The position numbers and the translations under genes were made by a program. Shown piece by piece: positions 63,848 through 64,000 of a stretch of 64,000 bases of DNA (position 1 is its first letter; each line of letters starts with the position of its first letter). The notes beneath the pieces were generated by a model that was not told the DNA's origin, ran no database searches, and was given only the letters and a program-made list of their open reading frames with translations. Origin of the DNA: Ancylobacter polymorphus (GTDB lineage Bacteria; Pseudomonadota; Alphaproteobacteria; Rhizobiales; Xanthobacteraceae); assembly GCF_022836935.1 (NCBI RefSeq), contig NZ_CP083239.1, positions 3,362,001 through 3,426,000 on the forward strand. The letters run 5' to 3'.

Positions 63848-64000
63848 TCGCATGGCATACCGGGGGTGGTTGGCGACTTTTGCCTCGCCCTCCCGACCAC
63901 CCGCCGCTCTCCAGCGCGCAATTCGCCCTAATCCAGATTTCGTAAGGCCCAATGGCCTTGATTCAGCATGCGTTATGCGCATTGCAGAGGAGCAAAAGCA
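63848..64000 (+). other. Downstream leader and ribosome binding site of the next gene
   Basis: A hairpin GGGTGGT (63864-63870) / ACCACCC (63896-63902) follows the HNH gene. The last bases contain AGAGGAG (63986-63992), a strong Shine-Dalgarno 8 bases from the end, so the next gene should start at or just after position 64000. Its identity is outside the window. Confidence 0.6.

Larger units (their letters stand above)
54393..64000 (+). mobile_element. Phage-type integrative element in tRNA-Pro(GGG), truncated by window end
   Basis: The element starts at the tRNA-Pro fragment and runs to the window end. Gene order on the plus strand: tyrosine integrase, AlpA-type HTH protein, two small proteins, a RecA-fold ATPase, an iteron-like repeat cluster, then a head module of unknown protein, HK97 portal, unknown protein, prohead protease, major capsid, small protein and HNH endonuclease. 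Only one small gene (58568-58771) is on the minus strand. No tail or lysis gene and no terminase appear in the 9.6 kb seen. The layout fits a capsid-encoding phage satellite or a compact prophage. Confidence 0.85.

Overview
This is a GC-rich alphaproteobacterial chromosome segment, most likely from the Hyphomicrobiales (Rhizobiales). The order is supported by a phosphatidylcholine synthase, two DUF982-like genes, an Atu4866-type protein, an IalB-family protein, an alphaproteobacterial HspQ, and LexA boxes of the GTTC-N7-GTTC form. Xanthobacteraceae (Ancylobacter/Starkeya-like) is a guess from general protein character only.

The window is a block of core chromosome (about 5.75-54.39 kb) between two phage-type elements. 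On the left, 1-5.75 kb is the end of a prophage that abuts the 3' end of tRNA-Ser(TGA). It holds an endolysin/holin-like lysis cassette, an orphan adenine methylase, a BRO-type antirepressor and small genes, one under a LexA-like box. Two TTCGGGACT repeats 11 bp apart lie beside the tRNA and look like integrase arm sites.

The core block contains, in order: an SDR/Atu4866 pair with a divergent LysR regulator; several secreted proteins of unknown role; rimO; an M20 peptidase with a DUF4239 protein; a BMP-family (nucleoside-type) ABC importer; a quinone reductase; pcs; a UbiH-like hydroxylase; an AEC transporter; hspQ; an IalB protein; a YejA-like binding protein; mfd-sdhE; recG; mobA and mobB (convergent); a TusA-like protein; tRNA-Lys; wrbA; a coaD-PPIase-PPIase-queA-tgt cluster; gyrA; marC; ssb/uvrA around an SOS box; ctaA; and a Wzz/ExoP-like protein whose ATPase domain has lost its P-loop. 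Repair and DNA topology genes (mfd, recG, gyrA, ssb, uvrA) are prominent.

On the right, from 54.39 kb to the window end, a second element is inserted in tRNA-Pro(GGG); the displaced 3' part of the tRNA marks the junction. Its order is integrase, AlpA-type HTH protein, two small genes, a RecA-fold ATPase, an 11-copy cluster of the heptamer TGTGCCG, a small divergent gene, a 14-bp palindrome, then an HK97 head module (unknown, portal, unknown, prohead protease, major capsid, small protein, HNH endonuclease). The next gene's ribosome binding site is the last thing visible. Integration, own replication and own capsid genes in one direction, with no lytic-phage early region, make this the best candidate for an unusual system: a capsid-forming phage satellite. 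The window ends before the presence or absence of terminase, tail and lysis genes can be checked, so an ordinary or decayed prophage remains possible.
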